Source: Oribacterium sp. NK2B42 (GTDB lineage Bacteria > Bacillota > Clostridia > Lachnospirales > Lachnospiraceae). From it: DNA of 64,000 bases. The notes under the pieces were generated by a model, which saw only the letters and a program-made list of their open reading frames with translations, was not told the DNA's origin and made no database searches. The position numbers and the translations under genes are program-made. The stretch is from NCBI RefSeq assembly GCF_000424445.1, contig NZ_AUJX01000020.1, positions 1 through 64,000 of the forward strand, given 5' to 3'. Positions 33,434 through 43,633 of this stretch are shown piece by piece (position 1 is the first letter of the stretch; every line of letters begins with the position of its first letter).

Positions 33434-34918
33434 ATGTTTAAAAAAGGTTTTGACAATGACAAGTATATAAAGATGCAGTCCGAGCATATCAGAGAGCGTA
33501 TTTCCAAATTCGGAGGTAAGCTGTATCTCGAGTTCGGAGGCAAGCTTTTCGATGATTATCACGCCTCCAGGGTCCTTCCCGGATTCCAGCCTGACAGTAA
33601 GATCCGTATGCTTACCCAGTTAAAAGAAGACGTTGAAATAGTTGTTGTTATCAATGCCGGAGACATTGAAAAAAATAAGGTGAGAGGCGACCTCGGCATA
33701 ACCTATGACATGGATGTACTCCGTCTTATCGATGCCTTCAGAAGCTACGGTCTTTTCGTGGGTTCTGTAGTACTCACCAGATTTGACGGTCAGGAAAGTG
33801 CCGTTGCCTACCAGAAGAAGCTCGAAAGCCTTGGTGTCAAGGTATACAGACATTATCCTATACAGGGGTATCCCGGAAACCTTCCGCTTATCATTTCCGA
33901 TGACGGTTTCGGAAAGAATGAGTACATTCACACAACCCACTCCCTGGTTGTTGTTACAGCTCCCGGTCCCGGTTCAGGAAAGATGGCAGTTTGTCTTTCA
34001 CAGCTTTATCAGGAGAACAAGCATGGTGTCAAGGCAGGCTATGCCAAGTTCGAGACCTTCCCGATCTGGAACATTCCGCTTAAGCATCCTGTAAACCTTG
34101 CTTATGAGGCAGCAACTGCGGATCTGAATGATGTCAACATGATCGATCCTTACCATCTTGAGGCCTACGGCAAGACCACGGTAAACTATAACCGTGACGT
34201 CGAGGTTTTTCCTGTTCTGAATGCCATGTTCCAGCGCATTTACGGCGAATCTCCTTACAAGTCTCCGACAGACATGGGTGTAAATATGGCAGGCTATGGC
34301 ATCGTTGATGATGAAAACTGCAGCTATGCATCACGTCAGGAGATCATCCGTCGTTACTACACTGCATTATGTGACCTCCGTAAGGGTGACGGTACACAGC
34401 AGGTAGTCGACAAGCTTCAGCTTCTCATGGAGCAGGCCAATATTTCCAGCGATGACAGACCTGCCGTTGCCGCAGCAAAACAGAAGGCGGAGCTGACAGG
34501 AGAGCCCGCAGCGGCCATCGAGCTCTCAGACGGAACCATCGTAACCGGAAAGACATCAACCTTACTTGGTGCCTGCTCAGCCATGCTTCTGAATGCACTT
34601 AAGGTAATGGGCGGTATCGATGACTCTGTAAACCTTATTTCAAGAGAGATCATCGAGCCTATCCAGCATTTAAAAACCGAGCATTTGGGTAACCGTAACC
34701 CGAGACTCCATACCGATGAGATCCTCATTGCGCTTACCATCTGTGCAACCACAGACAATAATGCGGAGATTGCCATGCAGCAGCTGGAAAAGCTTAAAGG
34801 CTGCGAAGTACACAGCTCGGTTATCCTTTCCGAAGTAGATGCCCGTACCTTCAAGAAGCTTGGTGTCAATGTTACCTGCGAACCGCAGTACCAGACTTCA
34901 AAGCTGTTCCATAACTGA
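33434..34918 (+). CDS. DUF1846 (UPF0371) family protein
   Basis: 494 residues, matching the length and sequence of DUF1846 proteins: MFKKGFDNDKYIKMQSEHIRERISKF, the nucleotide-like loop TAPGPGSGKMAVCLSQLYQE (about 173-192), YAKFETFPIWNIPLKHPVNLAYEAATADL and the C-terminal HLGNRNPRLHTDE. The family is soluble, made of Rossmann-like domains, and has no settled function. GGGAG precedes the ATG. It is transcribed alone and ends in a strong terminator. Codon use is rather biased, which suggests good expression. Confidence 0.9.
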   Translation: MFKKGFDNDKYIKMQSEHIRERISKFGGKLYLEFGGKLFDDYHASRVLPGFQPDSKIRMLTQLKEDVEIVVVINAGDIEKNKVRGDLGITYDMDVLRLIDAFRSYGLFVGSVVLTRFDGQESAVAYQKKLESLGVKVYRHYPIQGYPGNLPLIISDDGFGKNEYIHTTHSLVVVTAPGPGSGKMAVCLSQLYQENKHGVKAGYAKFETFPIWNIPLKHPVNLAYEAATADLNDVNMIDPYHLEAYGKTTVNYNRDVEVFPVLNAMFQRIYGESPYKSPTDMGVNMAGYGIVDDENCSYASRQEIIRRYYTALCDLRKGDGTQQVVDKLQLLMEQANISSDDRPAVAAAKQKAELTGEPAAAIELSDGTIVTGKTSTLLGACSAMLLNALKVMGGIDDSVNLISREIIEPIQHLKTEHLGNRNPRLHTDEILIALTICATTDNNAEIAMQQLEKLKGCEVHSSVILSEVDARTFKKLGVNVTCEPQYQTSKLFHN

Positions 34919-34984
34919 TGATACAAGGACGCATCTTTCCCTTGACATACGCAGGTATCGATTTAAATATTTGACCCGGTTTCA

Positions 34985-35028
34985 ACCGAAGCTTTGCATG
35001 ACTGCATGACAAAGCTTCGGTTTTTGTT
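34985..35028 (+). terminator. Terminator of the DUF1846 gene
   Basis: ACCGAAGCTTTG (34985-34996) with CAAAGCTTCGGT (35010-35021), then T-run. Confidence 0.88.
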
Positions 35029-35177
35029 TTCAGGCAAAATAGTAGAAAAATCGATAATACTTGGCTATTACTATAAATACTTATCATTTTGATATTCGTG
35101 CTTATCATATCAAAGCCGTTTATTATACTGTTTTCTCATACCTTGCCTCCAAAGCTTCTGTTTTTTAGTGTACACGC

Positions 35178-35203
35178 ACAATGGACAAATGTTTGTCCGT
35201 TGT
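35178..35203. promoter_or_regulatory. Operator-like inverted repeat upstream of the opp operon
   Basis: ACAATGGACAAA and TTTGTCCGTTGT are 12-bp arms (one G-T pair) around TG, about 50 bp before the -35 box. The rest of 35029-35325 holds no gene and is AT-rich. A dimeric regulator could bind here; the regulator is unknown. Confidence 0.5.
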
Positions 35204-35254
35204 GAACAAACATATTTAGCGATTTAAACATCATATACTTTAAACCATTAAATT

Positions 35255-35282
35255 TTGTCCTTGAAATAGAGATAACTATAAT
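35255..35282 (+). promoter_or_regulatory. Probable promoter of the opp operon
   Basis: TTGTCC (35255-35260), 16-bp spacer, TATAAT (35277-35282). The leader is about 35 nt long to the ATG of oppB, with AAGGAGG at 35310-35316. Confidence 0.65.
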
Positions 35283-35325
35283 GTATATTTCTCATTATGT
35301 CTGATTATCAAGGAGGTTTTTTATT

Positions 35326-36243
35326 ATGCCAAAATACATAGCGAAAAGAGTAATTATGGCTGTGGTCACGGCATTCCTTGTCGCAACTCTGACTTTCTGT
35401 ATCATGAATCTGGTTCCCGGCGGACCTTTCCTGGCAGAAAAGGCGGTCACACCGCAGGCTCAGGCTGCGATGGAAGCCAAGTACGGTCTCGACAAGCCGC
35501 TGCCGCAGCAATATTTAACATATCTCAGTGGTCTTCTTCACGGCGATTTCGGTTTATCACTGAAAAAGAGAGGACGTACTGTAGCTGAGATCATCTCAAC
35601 CAAATTCCCTGTATCCGCACGCCTTGGTGCCTGTGCGCTTATTGTTGCAGTCTGCATCGGAGTTCCTCTGGGATCCGTTGCAGCCTTTAATCGTGGAAAG
35701 CTTGTAGACAATATTCTGGTGGTATTGTCAACGGCAGGAATAGCCATACCATCGTTCCTTTCATCAACACTTTTGATGTACGTATTTACAACGAAGCTCC
35801 AGTTGCTTCCATCTTTGGGACTCACAACTCCCGAAAGCTATATCATGCCGGTAACGGCACTTGCTCTTTATCCTACATTTTACATAGCTCGTCTCATGCG
35901 TTCTTCCATGCTTGATGTCATCGGACAGGACTACATGAAAACAGCAAGAGCGAAGGGCGTAAGTACATTCCTTATCATTTTCAAGCATGCCATGCGTAAT
36001 GCCATTCTGCCGGTAGTCACCTACCTTGGACCATTACTTGCATCACTTATGACTGGATCCTTCATTATTGAAAAGATCTTCAACATCCCGGGACTTGGTT
36101 CTGAATTCGTAGGAGCCATCACCTCCCGTGACTATCCAATGATCATGGGAACCACCATATTCCTGGCGGTTTTCGTTATCTGTATGAATGTGATCGTAGA
36201 TATACTTTACGCAGTAATCGATCCACGTATCAAGCTTAAGTGA
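35326..36243 (+). CDS. oppB: Oligopeptide ABC transporter permease OppB
   Basis: 305 residues with six membrane segments. The N-terminus (MPKYIAKRVIMAVVTAFLVATLTFCIMNLVPGGP) is typical of OppB/DppB, and the EAA loop that contacts the ATPases is DYMKTARAKGVSTFLIIFKHAMRNAILPVV (about 204-233). It forms the channel with OppC. AAGGAGG precedes the ATG. It is the first gene of a five-gene operon in which the binding protein comes last. Peptide (Opp/Dpp) specificity is inferred from the family. Confidence 0.92.
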   Translation: MPKYIAKRVIMAVVTAFLVATLTFCIMNLVPGGPFLAEKAVTPQAQAAMEAKYGLDKPLPQQYLTYLSGLLHGDFGLSLKKRGRTVAEIISTKFPVSARLGACALIVAVCIGVPLGSVAAFNRGKLVDNILVVLSTAGIAIPSFLSSTLLMYVFTTKLQLLPSLGLTTPESYIMPVTALALYPTFYIARLMRSSMLDVIGQDYMKTARAKGVSTFLIIFKHAMRNAILPVVTYLGPLLASLMTGSFIIEKIFNIPGLGSEFVGAITSRDYPMIMGTTIFLAVFVICMNVIVDILYAVIDPRIKLK

Positions 36244-36319
36244 TCATCAAAGTCCTTTCCCCGGAATGATTCCTGATGCTTTGGGGATAGGATAAACCAC
36301 CGAAAGGAAAAGTTCTCAT

Positions 36320-37375
36320 ATGTCTGAAAATAAAACTAAAAACCCATTGAGCCTTCAGCTCAATGTTGACGACTTTGCTCCTGCCTCTACAGAGGAGAAG
36401 CAGTCATTAAATGTGATGCGTGAATCTGTAAGCTTCTTTAAAGACGGTATACAGCGTTTCCGCAGAAATAAGATCGCCATGACAGCGCTTACCATAGTGC
36501 TCATCATCATGTTTTTCTGTTACATAGTTCCCATGTTCTATCCTTATGGATATGAGGAACAGATCAAGGGTTCCGAAAGACTTGCTCCCATGGCATTTTC
36601 AAAGATGGAGCAGCAGAGGATAGCTGCCGGCGAAAACATTTTCCCGCATCTTCTGGGAACAGACCAGAACGGACGTGACTATATGATCCGAGTTCTCGTT
36701 GGCGGAAGAGTATCCATGACCGTCGGAATCGTAGCCTCCGTCCTTATCCTCTTTATAGGTTCTATATATGGTGCCATAGCAGGTTACTTTGGCGGTATGG
36801 TGGACATGATCATGATGCGTATAGTCGATATCATCTATACCGTGCCTGATGTCCTTATCATCATCCTTCTTGCCCAGACCCTTAAGTTCCCTTTGGAAAA
36901 GCTTGGTGCAGCTCCGGGTTTTGGATGGATAGAGAAGCTTGGACCAAATATGATTTCCATGTTCATAGTGTTTGCCCTCCTTTACTGGGTTGGTATGGCA
37001 CGTATAGTCCGTTCACAGATCATGGTTCTCAAGCAGTCTGAGTATGTAACAGCAGCAAAGGCTCTCGGTGCAGATGACAAGCGCATCATAGGAAAGCACC
37101 TCATCACAAACTGTCTGGGAACACTTATCGTTACCACAACACTTCAGATACCAAGCTCTATCTTTACTGAGTCTTTCCTCAGTTTCCTTGGTCTCGGTGT
37201 TCAGGCTCCCATGCCTTCACTGGGTTCCCTTGCAAGTGCTGCGCTCAACGGCTTCCAGACCTATCCGGAAAAGCTTTTCGCACCTGCTGCACTTATCTTT
37301 ATCATTATCCTGAGCTTCAATCTTTTAGGTGACGGTCTTCGTGATGCCTTCGATCCTAAGATGAAGCAGAAGTAA
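36320..37375 (+). CDS. oppC: Oligopeptide ABC transporter permease OppC
   Basis: 351 residues. A cytoplasmic N-terminus of about 50 residues with FFKDGIQRFRRNKIAMTAL (OppC N-terminal domain) is followed by six membrane segments and the EAA loop SEYVTAAKALGADDKRIIGKHLITNCLGTLIV. LGTDQNGRDYMIRVLVGGRVSM is the usual DppC/OppC block. It pairs with OppB. The 76-bp gap after oppB holds a weak CCCC/GGGG hairpin. AAAGGAAA precedes the ATG. Confidence 0.92.
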   Translation: MSENKTKNPLSLQLNVDDFAPASTEEKQSLNVMRESVSFFKDGIQRFRRNKIAMTALTIVLIIMFFCYIVPMFYPYGYEEQIKGSERLAPMAFSKMEQQRIAAGENIFPHLLGTDQNGRDYMIRVLVGGRVSMTVGIVASVLILFIGSIYGAIAGYFGGMVDMIMMRIVDIIYTVPDVLIIILLAQTLKFPLEKLGAAPGFGWIEKLGPNMISMFIVFALLYWVGMARIVRSQIMVLKQSEYVTAAKALGADDKRIIGKHLITNCLGTLIVTTTLQIPSSIFTESFLSFLGLGVQAPMPSLGSLASAALNGFQTYPEKLFAPAALIFIIILSFNLLGDGLRDAFDPKMKQK

Positions 37376-37385
37376 GGAGATCAAC

Positions 37386-38450
37386 ATGGCAGAATCAGAA
37401 TACTTAGTTAATATACAGCATGAACGTCTTTCCTTTTTCACTCCGGCCGGAGAGGTCAAGACCTTAAATGATGTAACCATACAGATGAAGGAGGGTGAAG
37501 TCCTCGGCATCGTTGGAGAGTCAGGTTCAGGTAAATCCGTTACAGCCTATTCCATCATGGGTCTTACTGCAGAAAACGGAAGGATCATGGGCGGTTCTAT
37601 TGAGTTTAACGGTCATCGTATCGACCAAATGACAGAAAAGGAGCTTAGGCAGATCCGTGGAAAGGAGGTTTCCATCATTTTCCAGGATCCCATGACCTCC
37701 CTTAATCCTGTATGGACCATAGGAAACCAGCTGGAGGAAGCCATCAAGCTCCATACCGATAAAAAGGGAAAGGAAGCTACCGGAAGAGCAAGGGAGCTTC
37801 TTGAACTGGTAGGAATCAATGAGCCCGATAAGCGTTTAAAGCAGTTCCCTCATGAGCTTTCAGGTGGTATGCGTCAGCGTGTCATGATTGCCATGGCTCT
37901 TGCCTGTGAGCCAAAGCTTCTTATCGCCGATGAGCCTACAACAGCACTTGATGTTACCATCCAGGCTCAGATCCTTGAACTCATGCAGGAGCTGAAAGAT
38001 AAGCTCGGCATGGGAATCATCATGATCACCCATGATCTCGGTGTTGTTGCAAGCATGTGCGACCATATCGCCGTTATGTATGCCGGAGAGATCGTTGAGT
38101 ACGGAACCACCGACGACATTTTCTACAATCCAAAGCACGAATATACAAAGGGACTTCTTAAGTCCATCCCGAACCTTGCAGAAAAGGATTACGAAAGACT
38201 GGTACCTATCGAAGGTCAGCCCGTGGATCTCCTTAACCCTCCAAAGGGCTGCGGCTTTGCTCCGAGATGTAAGAACTGCATGAAGATCTGTATTGATAAA
38301 AAGCCACTTAGAAACAACTATGATGGAATCCACTATTCCAGATGCTGGCTTCAGCAGAAGGAAGATTTTGAAAAGGGGAAGACCACCGTTTCCACAGATG
38401 ACCGAGGCATCGTCATAAGGGAGACATTAAACGCAGGAGGTGAAAACTAA
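37386..38450 (+). CDS. oppD: Oligopeptide ABC transporter ATPase OppD
   Basis: 354 residues. Walker A GESGSGKS (about 42-49), Q-loop [10 protein letters not shown], signature [15 protein letters not shown], Walker [11 protein letters not shown] and the H-loop THDLG are all intact. The C-terminal Opp/Dpp extension has the cysteine set [18 protein letters not shown] that can hold an iron-sulphur cluster. It heterodimerises with OppF to drive import. The stop TAA and the OppF ATG share one base. AAGGAG precedes the start. Confidence 0.94.
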   Translation: MAESEYLVNIQHERLSFFTPAGEVKTLNDVTIQMKEGEVLGIVGESGSGKSVTAYSIMGLTAENGRIMGGSIEFNGHRIDQMTEKELRQIRGKEVSIIFQDPMTSLNPVWTIGNQLEEAIKLHTDKKGKEATGRARELLELVGINEPDKRLKQFPHELSGGMRQRVMIAMALACEPKLLIADEPTTALDVTIQAQILELMQELKDKLGMGIIMITHDLGVVASMCDHIAVMYAGEIVEYGTTDDIFYNPKHEYTKGLLKSIPNLAEKDYERLVPIEGQPVDLLNPPKGCGFAPRCKNCMKICIDKKPLRNNYDGIHYSRCWLQQKEDFEKGKTTVSTDDRGIVIRETLNAGGEN

Positions 38451-39460
38451 TGAATAAAGAAGATATCTTACTTGAAGTATCCCACCTCAAGCAGCATTTC
38501 CCTGTGGCAGGCTCAAACAAATTTGTAAAGGCCGTTGACGATGTCAGCTTCTTTATAAAGAAAGGCGAAACCTTTGGCCTGGTTGGTGAGTCCGGATGCG
38601 GAAAGACAACCACCGGTCGTTCTATCTTGAGACTAACAGAGCCCACATCCGGAAAGATAGTTTATGACGGAAAAGTGATCTTCGATTCAGAAAACAATAT
38701 AAAGGCAGACATGCTCCCATACCGCCGTAAGATGCAGATCGTATTCCAGGATCCTTATGCATCCCTTGATCCCCGTATGACAGTAGGAGATATCGTTGGA
38801 GAGGCCTTGGATATACATAAACTTTACAAGACAAAAGCAGAACGCAGAGACAGAATACTTGAACTCCTTTCAACAGTAGGTCTCAACAGTGAGCACGCAA
38901 ACCGTTATCCTCACGAGTTCTCCGGCGGACAGCGTCAGCGTATAGGCATTGCCAGGGCCCTGGCTGTTGATCCCCAGTTCATAGTTTGTGACGAGCCGGT
39001 TTCTGCACTTGACGTTTCCATTCAGGCGCAGGTTGTAAATATGTTCGAGGATCTGCAGAAGAAGATGGGTCTCACCTATCTTTTCATTGCTCATGACCTT
39101 TCTATCGTGAATCATATTTCCAACAGAATCGGTGTTATGTATCTGGGACATATGGTAGAGCTTGCAGACTCCGATGAGCTTATTTTCCACCCTATACACC
39201 CGTATACGAGATCACTTATTTCTGCCATACCTATAGCAGATCCAAAGACTGCCAGAGCCTCCAAGCGTATCATCCTGAACGGAGATGTACCTTCTCCGGT
39301 AAGCCCTCCTTCAGGATGCCCGTTCCGCACGAGATGCCCTTATGCTGATGAGCTCTGTTCACAGGAAAAACCGGAATTCAAAGAAGTTAAACCAGGTCAC
39401 TATGCAGCATGTCATCACCTGGATCTAACAAGTAATTTATCTAAAGGAGGAATATTATGA
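38450..39460 (+). CDS. oppF: Oligopeptide ABC transporter ATPase OppF
   Basis: 336 residues. Walker [10 protein letters not shown] (about 46-54), [14 protein letters not shown], signature [15 protein letters not shown], Walker [11 protein letters not shown] and the H-loop AHDLS are intact. The C-terminal extension is [19 protein letters not shown]. Partner of OppD. Starts on the last base of the oppD stop after GGAGG and ends in an ATGA overlap with oppA, so the ATPases and binding protein are coupled. Confidence 0.94.
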   Translation: MNKEDILLEVSHLKQHFPVAGSNKFVKAVDDVSFFIKKGETFGLVGESGCGKTTTGRSILRLTEPTSGKIVYDGKVIFDSENNIKADMLPYRRKMQIVFQDPYASLDPRMTVGDIVGEALDIHKLYKTKAERRDRILELLSTVGLNSEHANRYPHEFSGGQRQRIGIARALAVDPQFIVCDEPVSALDVSIQAQVVNMFEDLQKKMGLTYLFIAHDLSIVNHISNRIGVMYLGHMVELADSDELIFHPIHPYTRSLISAIPIADPKTARASKRIILNGDVPSPVSPPSGCPFRTRCPYADELCSQEKPEFKEVKPGHYAACHHLDLTSNLSKGGIL

Positions 39461-41115
39461 GAAAAAAAATCACAACCCTCGTTGCAGCAGCTGTATCTGC
39501 AACACTTTTACTTTCAGCCTGTGGTTCCAGCACCACTCCTGAGGCAACTGCACCAGCCGGTTCTTCAGAGTCAACAGGTACCGAAAACGTACTTAATGTA
39601 CAGAGAGGTCCTTCACCTGAGACCATCGACCCTGCACTTAACTCTGCATCTGATGGTGCAAACATGATTCTTCATGCTTTTGAAGGTCTTCTCAAGTTCG
39701 ATCAGAACAACGATATCGTAGGAGGTCTTGCAGAAAGCTGGGAACAATCAGAGGACGGTCTTACATGGACTTTCCATCTGAGACCTGATCTTAAATGGTC
39801 AGACGGAAGCGCTCTTACAGCCAATGACTTTGTTTATTCCTGGAAGAGAGTTGCAGACCCTAATACTGCTGCACCTTACGGCTATGACCTTCTTAATGTT
39901 GTTGCCGGTTATGAAGAAGCTTCAAAGGGAGACATTGACGCCCTTCAGGTAGAAGCTACCGATGACAACACCTTTGTTGTTCATCTTTCAAATCCCTGTG
40001 TTTACTTTGACAAGATTGCTGCATTTACAGTTATGGTTCCTGTACAGCAGGCAACCATCGAAGCTGCCGGAGATAGCTGGGCAACCGATCCTGCAACTTA
40101 TATCACAGACGGTCCTTATTATATGACTGAGTTCACAGACGGTTCTCAGATCGTATTTGAGAAGAATCCGTACTACTGGGATGCAGAAAACATCACTTTC
40201 GACAAGATTGTATGGCATCTTATCGAGGATTCCAATACTTCATACACCGCATACAACCAGGGCGAGCTTGATATGATTAAGGATGTTCCTACTGAAGAGA
40301 TCCCTACTCTTGATGGTAACGAAGAGTTCCATGTAGAGCCTCTTATGGGAACTTACTATGTAACCTTCAATACACAGAAGGAGCCTTTCAATGACGCCAA
40401 GGTGCGTGAGGCACTTTCACTTGCCATCGACCGTAAGTATGTTGCAGATACCATCATGCAGGGTACATATTCACCTGCTACAAACTTTGTAGGTGCCGGC
40501 GTATCTGATGCAGCTGAAGGTTCTTCTTTTGTAGATGTAACAAAGGAAAAGTACGGCGATCACTTTGATATCGAGAACTACGACGCCAACCTTGAAAAGG
40601 CAAAGGAGCTTCTTGCAGAGGCAGGCTATCCAAATGGTGAAGGTTTCCCTGCATTTGACTACCTTACAAATGATGCCGGATACCACAAGGCAGTTGCCGA
40701 GTATCTCCAGTCTGCATGGGCTGAGCTTGGATTAACCATGAATGTAAACATCCAGGAGTGGAAGACTGTTACAGCTGACCGTCGTTCAGGCAACTTCGAC
40801 GTTGCACGTAACGGTTGGGTATATGACTGGGATGATCCTTCAAACATGATCAACCTTCTTGAGACCACCAACGGAAACAACGATGGTAAGTACTCATCAG
40901 CAGAGTTTGATAAGCTTGTAGATGAAGCAAGAAGCACAACTGACATTGACAAGCATTACGATCTTCTTCATCAGGCAGAGCAGGTTCTTCTTAAGGACGC
41001 TGCTATGGCTCCTATCGCATACTACAATGAGTTCTGGCTCCAGAAGCCAAACCTCAAGGGAACATGGCATTCACCTTACGGTTACTGGTACTTCATGTAC
41101 GGTTCACTTGAGTAA
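39457..41115 (+). CDS. oppA: Oligopeptide-binding lipoprotein OppA
   Basis: 552 residues. Lipoprotein signal with lipobox LLSAC (Cys22), then a short Ser/Thr/Ala linker and a family 5 solute-binding protein: [69 protein letters not shown] and the C-terminal [16 protein letters not shown]. It captures peptides outside the membrane and delivers them to OppBC. It is translated by overlap with oppF after AAAGGAGG. The codon bias is strong, as expected for an abundant binding protein. Confidence 0.94.
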   Translation: MRKKITTLVAAAVSATLLLSACGSSTTPEATAPAGSSESTGTENVLNVQRGPSPETIDPALNSASDGANMILHAFEGLLKFDQNNDIVGGLAESWEQSEDGLTWTFHLRPDLKWSDGSALTANDFVYSWKRVADPNTAAPYGYDLLNVVAGYEEASKGDIDALQVEATDDNTFVVHLSNPCVYFDKIAAFTVMVPVQQATIEAAGDSWATDPATYITDGPYYMTEFTDGSQIVFEKNPYYWDAENITFDKIVWHLIEDSNTSYTAYNQGELDMIKDVPTEEIPTLDGNEEFHVEPLMGTYYVTFNTQKEPFNDAKVREALSLAIDRKYVADTIMQGTYSPATNFVGAGVSDAAEGSSFVDVTKEKYGDHFDIENYDANLEKAKELLAEAGYPNGEGFPAFDYLTNDAGYHKAVAEYLQSAWAELGLTMNVNIQEWKTVTADRRSGNFDVARNGWVYDWDDPSNMINLLETTNGNNDGKYSSAEFDKLVDEARSTTDIDKHYDLLHQAEQVLLKDAAMAPIAYYNEFWLQKPNLKGTWHSPYGYWYFMYGSLE

Positions 41116-41136
41116 AATCTGATATTTTATATTTTC

Positions 41137-41165
41137 CCCTGCGGCAAAAACCGCAGGGTTTTTTT
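41137..41165 (+). terminator. Terminator of the opp operon
   Basis: CCCTGCGG (41137-41144) with CCGCAGGG (41151-41158), then at least seven T. Confidence 0.9.
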
Positions 41166-41184
41166 CTTTCAGAATTGTATGAAT

Positions 41185-41198
41185 CGGCTGAACTGTTA
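41185..41198. repeat. Half-copy of the CGGCTGAACTGTTA dispersed repeat
   Basis: Fourteen bases identical to the outer end of the palindrome at 5287-5345 lie directly after the opp terminator. No second arm is seen here. Confidence 0.5.
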
Positions 41199-41240
41199 CT
41201 GCTTCTGATATCATTATAGGAGTTGTATGATTCAGTTCTG

Positions 41241-41269
41241 TTGCCCATGACATTGTAATATGCTAGAAT
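41241..41269 (+). promoter_or_regulatory. Probable promoter of the pyrH cluster
   Basis: TTGCCC (41241-41246), 17-bp spacer, TAGAAT (41264-41269). The following leader of about 110 nt contains a TATGAAGG/CCTTCATA hairpin (about 41330-41349). Confidence 0.6.
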
Positions 41270-41387
41270 AAAATCTAATGCAGACGCTATTAAAGCTGTC
41301 TCATTTTATCTAAAATCACTTATACAGGTATGAAGGAGCCCCTTCATAACCATATGCCTGAGAATCGGCAGAATGGAGATTATTTTT

Positions 41388-42092
41388 ATGTCAGATAAAC
41401 GCAGAGTTATGCTGAAGCTTTCCGGCGAAGCACTTGCCGGTGAAAAACATTTCGGTTTTGATGATGATACCATCAGGGAAGTTGCCAGAGAAGTTAAGTC
41501 AGCAGTAGACGAAGGTGTACAGATCGCCATAGTTATCGGCGGCGGAAATTTCTGGAGAGGCCGCCAGTCCGAGGCTGTAGACCGCTATAAAGCCGATCAG
41601 GTGGGAATACTTGCCACAGTCATGAACTGTATATATGTATCTGAAATATTCCGAACACAGGGTATGAAAACCATGGTCATGTCCTCGATACAGATTGGGG
41701 ATATGGCAGATCTTTTCAATAAAGACAAAGCTCTCAATGCCATGGCAGAGGGAACAGTTGTATTCTGCGCAGGCGGAACTGGTCACCCTTACTTTTCAAC
41801 AGATACCGGCGTAGTGCTCCGTGCAGTTGAGCTTGAATGTGACGAGATACTTCTTGCCAAGGCCATCGACGGTGTCTATGACTCAGATCCAAAGATAAAC
41901 CCTGACGCAAAGAAGTTTGATGAGCTTTCCATACAGGAAGTGGTAGACAAGCGTTTAGGTGTTATAGACCTGGCTGCATCAGTTATCTGCATGGAAAACC
42001 ATATGCCGCTGGCTATCTTTTCTCTTAACGAGGAAAATGGTATCGCCAATGCTCTTAAGGGTCAGATAAACGGCACCAGAGTTACTACATAA
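41388..42092 (+). CDS. pyrH: Uridylate kinase
   Basis: 234 residues beginning MSDKRRVMLKLSGEALAG; this ATG is chosen for GGAG at 41375-41378, over an ATG at 41373. The bacterial UMP kinase (amino-acid kinase fold) is shown by the LKLSGEALAG loop, IVIGGGNFWRGR, GTGHPYFSTDTGVVLRA and DGVYDSDPK. It phosphorylates UMP to UDP, is hexameric and is usually GTP-activated and UTP-inhibited. It starts the cluster pyrH-frr-uppS-cdsA-dxr-rseP-ispG-polC. Confidence 0.96.
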   Translation: MSDKRRVMLKLSGEALAGEKHFGFDDDTIREVAREVKSAVDEGVQIAIVIGGGNFWRGRQSEAVDRYKADQVGILATVMNCIYVSEIFRTQGMKTMVMSSIQIGDMADLFNKDKALNAMAEGTVVFCAGGTGHPYFSTDTGVVLRAVELECDEILLAKAIDGVYDSDPKINPDAKKFDELSIQEVVDKRLGVIDLAASVICMENHMPLAIFSLNEENGIANALKGQINGTRVTT

Positions 42093-42140
42093 ATTTATAC
42101 ATTATCCCGAAAAATCGGGTTTAAACAGGAGGATTTAATT

Positions 42141-42695
42141 ATGGATGATCAATTTACCATTTATATCGAGAAGATGCACAAAACACATGATAACCTCATG
42201 TCAGAGCTTGCAACTATCCGTGCAGGACGTGCAAACCCTCATGTTCTGGACCGTATCATGGTAGATTACTACGGCACACCTACACCTATTCAGCAGGTAG
42301 GTAACATTTCCGTTCCCGAGGCTCGTCTTATCCAGATCCAGCCGTGGGACAAGAGCTTACTTAAAGAGATCGAGAAGGCTATAAATATGTCTGATCTTGG
42401 TATCAACCCGACAAACGACGGAACTGTTGTCCGTCTCGTTTTCCCTGAGCTTACAGAGGAGCGACGTAAGGAACTCACAAAGGATGTTAAGAAGAAAGGC
42501 GAAGAGGCGAAGATCGCCATCAGAAATATCCGTCGTGATGCCATGGATCTTGCAAAGAAGCTTGAGAAGTCATCTGAGATGACAGAGGATGACCTTACCC
42601 GTGCCACAAAGGACATTCAGGAGCTTACAGACCACATGTGCGAGAAGATCGACAAGTCTGTTGAAGCAAAGAACAAGGAACTCTTAACAGTTTAA
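42141..42695 (+). CDS. frr: Ribosome recycling factor
   Basis: 184 residues, the standard length. It has the RAGRANPHVLDRIMVDYYGTPTPIQQVGNISVPEAR block and the three-helix-bundle C-terminus (ELTEERRKELTKDVKKKGEEAKIAIRNIRRDA). With EF-G it splits the post-termination ribosome. AGGAGG precedes the ATG. A short CCCGA/TCGGG hairpin lies between pyrH and frr. uppS begins one base after its stop. Confidence 0.97.
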   Translation: MDDQFTIYIEKMHKTHDNLMSELATIRAGRANPHVLDRIMVDYYGTPTPIQQVGNISVPEARLIQIQPWDKSLLKEIEKAINMSDLGINPTNDGTVVRLVFPELTEERRKELTKDVKKKGEEAKIAIRNIRRDAMDLAKKLEKSSEMTEDDLTRATKDIQELTDHMCEKIDKSVEAKNKELLTV

Positions 42696-42696
42696 T

Positions 42697-43449
42697 ATGG
42701 AAAACAATAACGATATCATTAACAACGAAGGCCGCAATATACCTGCCCATATCGCCATCATACTGGACGGAAACGGAAGATGGGCCGAAAGGCGGGGACT
42801 TCCCAGAGCCATGGGGCACAAGCAGGGCTGCGAAACTCTTGAAACCATCGTTGCGGACTGCGCAAGACTGGGAGTAAAGTATCTGACCGTCTATGGCTTC
42901 TCCACTGAAAACTGGAAACGTTCGGAGGAGGAAGTGGGCGCCCTGATGAAGCTTTTCCGCCTGTATATGGTGAAGCTCATAAAGGTTGCCAACGAGCACA
43001 ATGTCAAGGCCCGTATGATAGGCGAAAGAAGCCGCTTTGCCCCCGACATCCGGGAAGGCATAGAAAAGCTTGAGCAGGAAACCGCTCAAAACACCGGAAT
43101 GACATTTGTCTTTGCGGTAAACTACGGTTCCAGGGATGAAATTGTCCGTGCAGTAAGAAAGTATACCCTTCAGGCTATAAGAGAAGGTAAATCCGAAGAG
43201 GAGATCGAAGCTCTGACAGAACAGGCATTTTCCGGTTATCTCGATACAAGCGGGATGCCTGATCCGGATCTCGTCATAAGGACTTCAGGTGAATTCAGGA
43301 TTTCAAACTACCTTCTTTGGCAGAGTGCCTATGCGGAATATTATATAACTCCGGTTCTCTGGCCCGACTTCAACAAAGAAGAGTTATTGAAGGCCATCGA
43401 TAACTTCAACAGCCGCGAACGTCGTTTTGGCGGCAGATTAAAAAAATAA
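42697..43449 (+). CDS. uppS: Undecaprenyl diphosphate synthase (isoprenyl transferase)
   Basis: 250 residues. Cis-prenyltransferase motifs are all present: HIAIILDGNGRWAERRGLPRAMGHKQG (catalytic Asp in the DGNGRWA loop), LTVYGFSTENWKR, FAVNYGSRDEI, and DLVIRTSGEFRISNYLLWQSAYAEYYITPVLWPDF. It makes the C55 lipid carrier for cell-wall synthesis. RTSGE is the usual RTGGE with Ser in place of Gly, a common variant. It starts one base after frr. Confidence 0.95.
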   Translation: MENNNDIINNEGRNIPAHIAIILDGNGRWAERRGLPRAMGHKQGCETLETIVADCARLGVKYLTVYGFSTENWKRSEEEVGALMKLFRLYMVKLIKVANEHNVKARMIGERSRFAPDIREGIEKLEQETAQNTGMTFVFAVNYGSRDEIVRAVRKYTLQAIREGKSEEEIEALTEQAFSGYLDTSGMPDPDLVIRTSGEFRISNYLLWQSAYAEYYITPVLWPDFNKEELLKAIDNFNSRERRFGGRLKK

Positions 43450-43458
43450 ATTTTGACT

Positions 43459-43560
43459 CAGGCTTCTTTTACCAATCGGGTTCGGGCAATGATATCCCTT
43501 TACCTGCCCGCGATGTGTCGACAGCTTATTTCGACGCACCTGCGATAGAAAAGAAGCCTG
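43459..43560. repeat. Cloverleaf-like palindromic element between uppS and cdsA
   Basis: CAGGCTTCTTTT (43459-43470) pairs perfectly with AAAAGAAGCCTG (43549-43560). Inside are two further hairpins: CGGGCA/TGCCCG (about 43482-43510) and GTGTCGA/TCGACGCAC (about 43515-43539). This fits a mobile miniature element or an RNA processing site. A run of T follows only weakly (TCTTTGTTG). Confidence 0.6.
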
Positions 43561-43633
43561 TCTTTGTTGTATAAAGTTCTGCCGTTCTGCATATTGCAGC
43601 CTGCGGAACCTTATATGATCAATGGGAATACAT

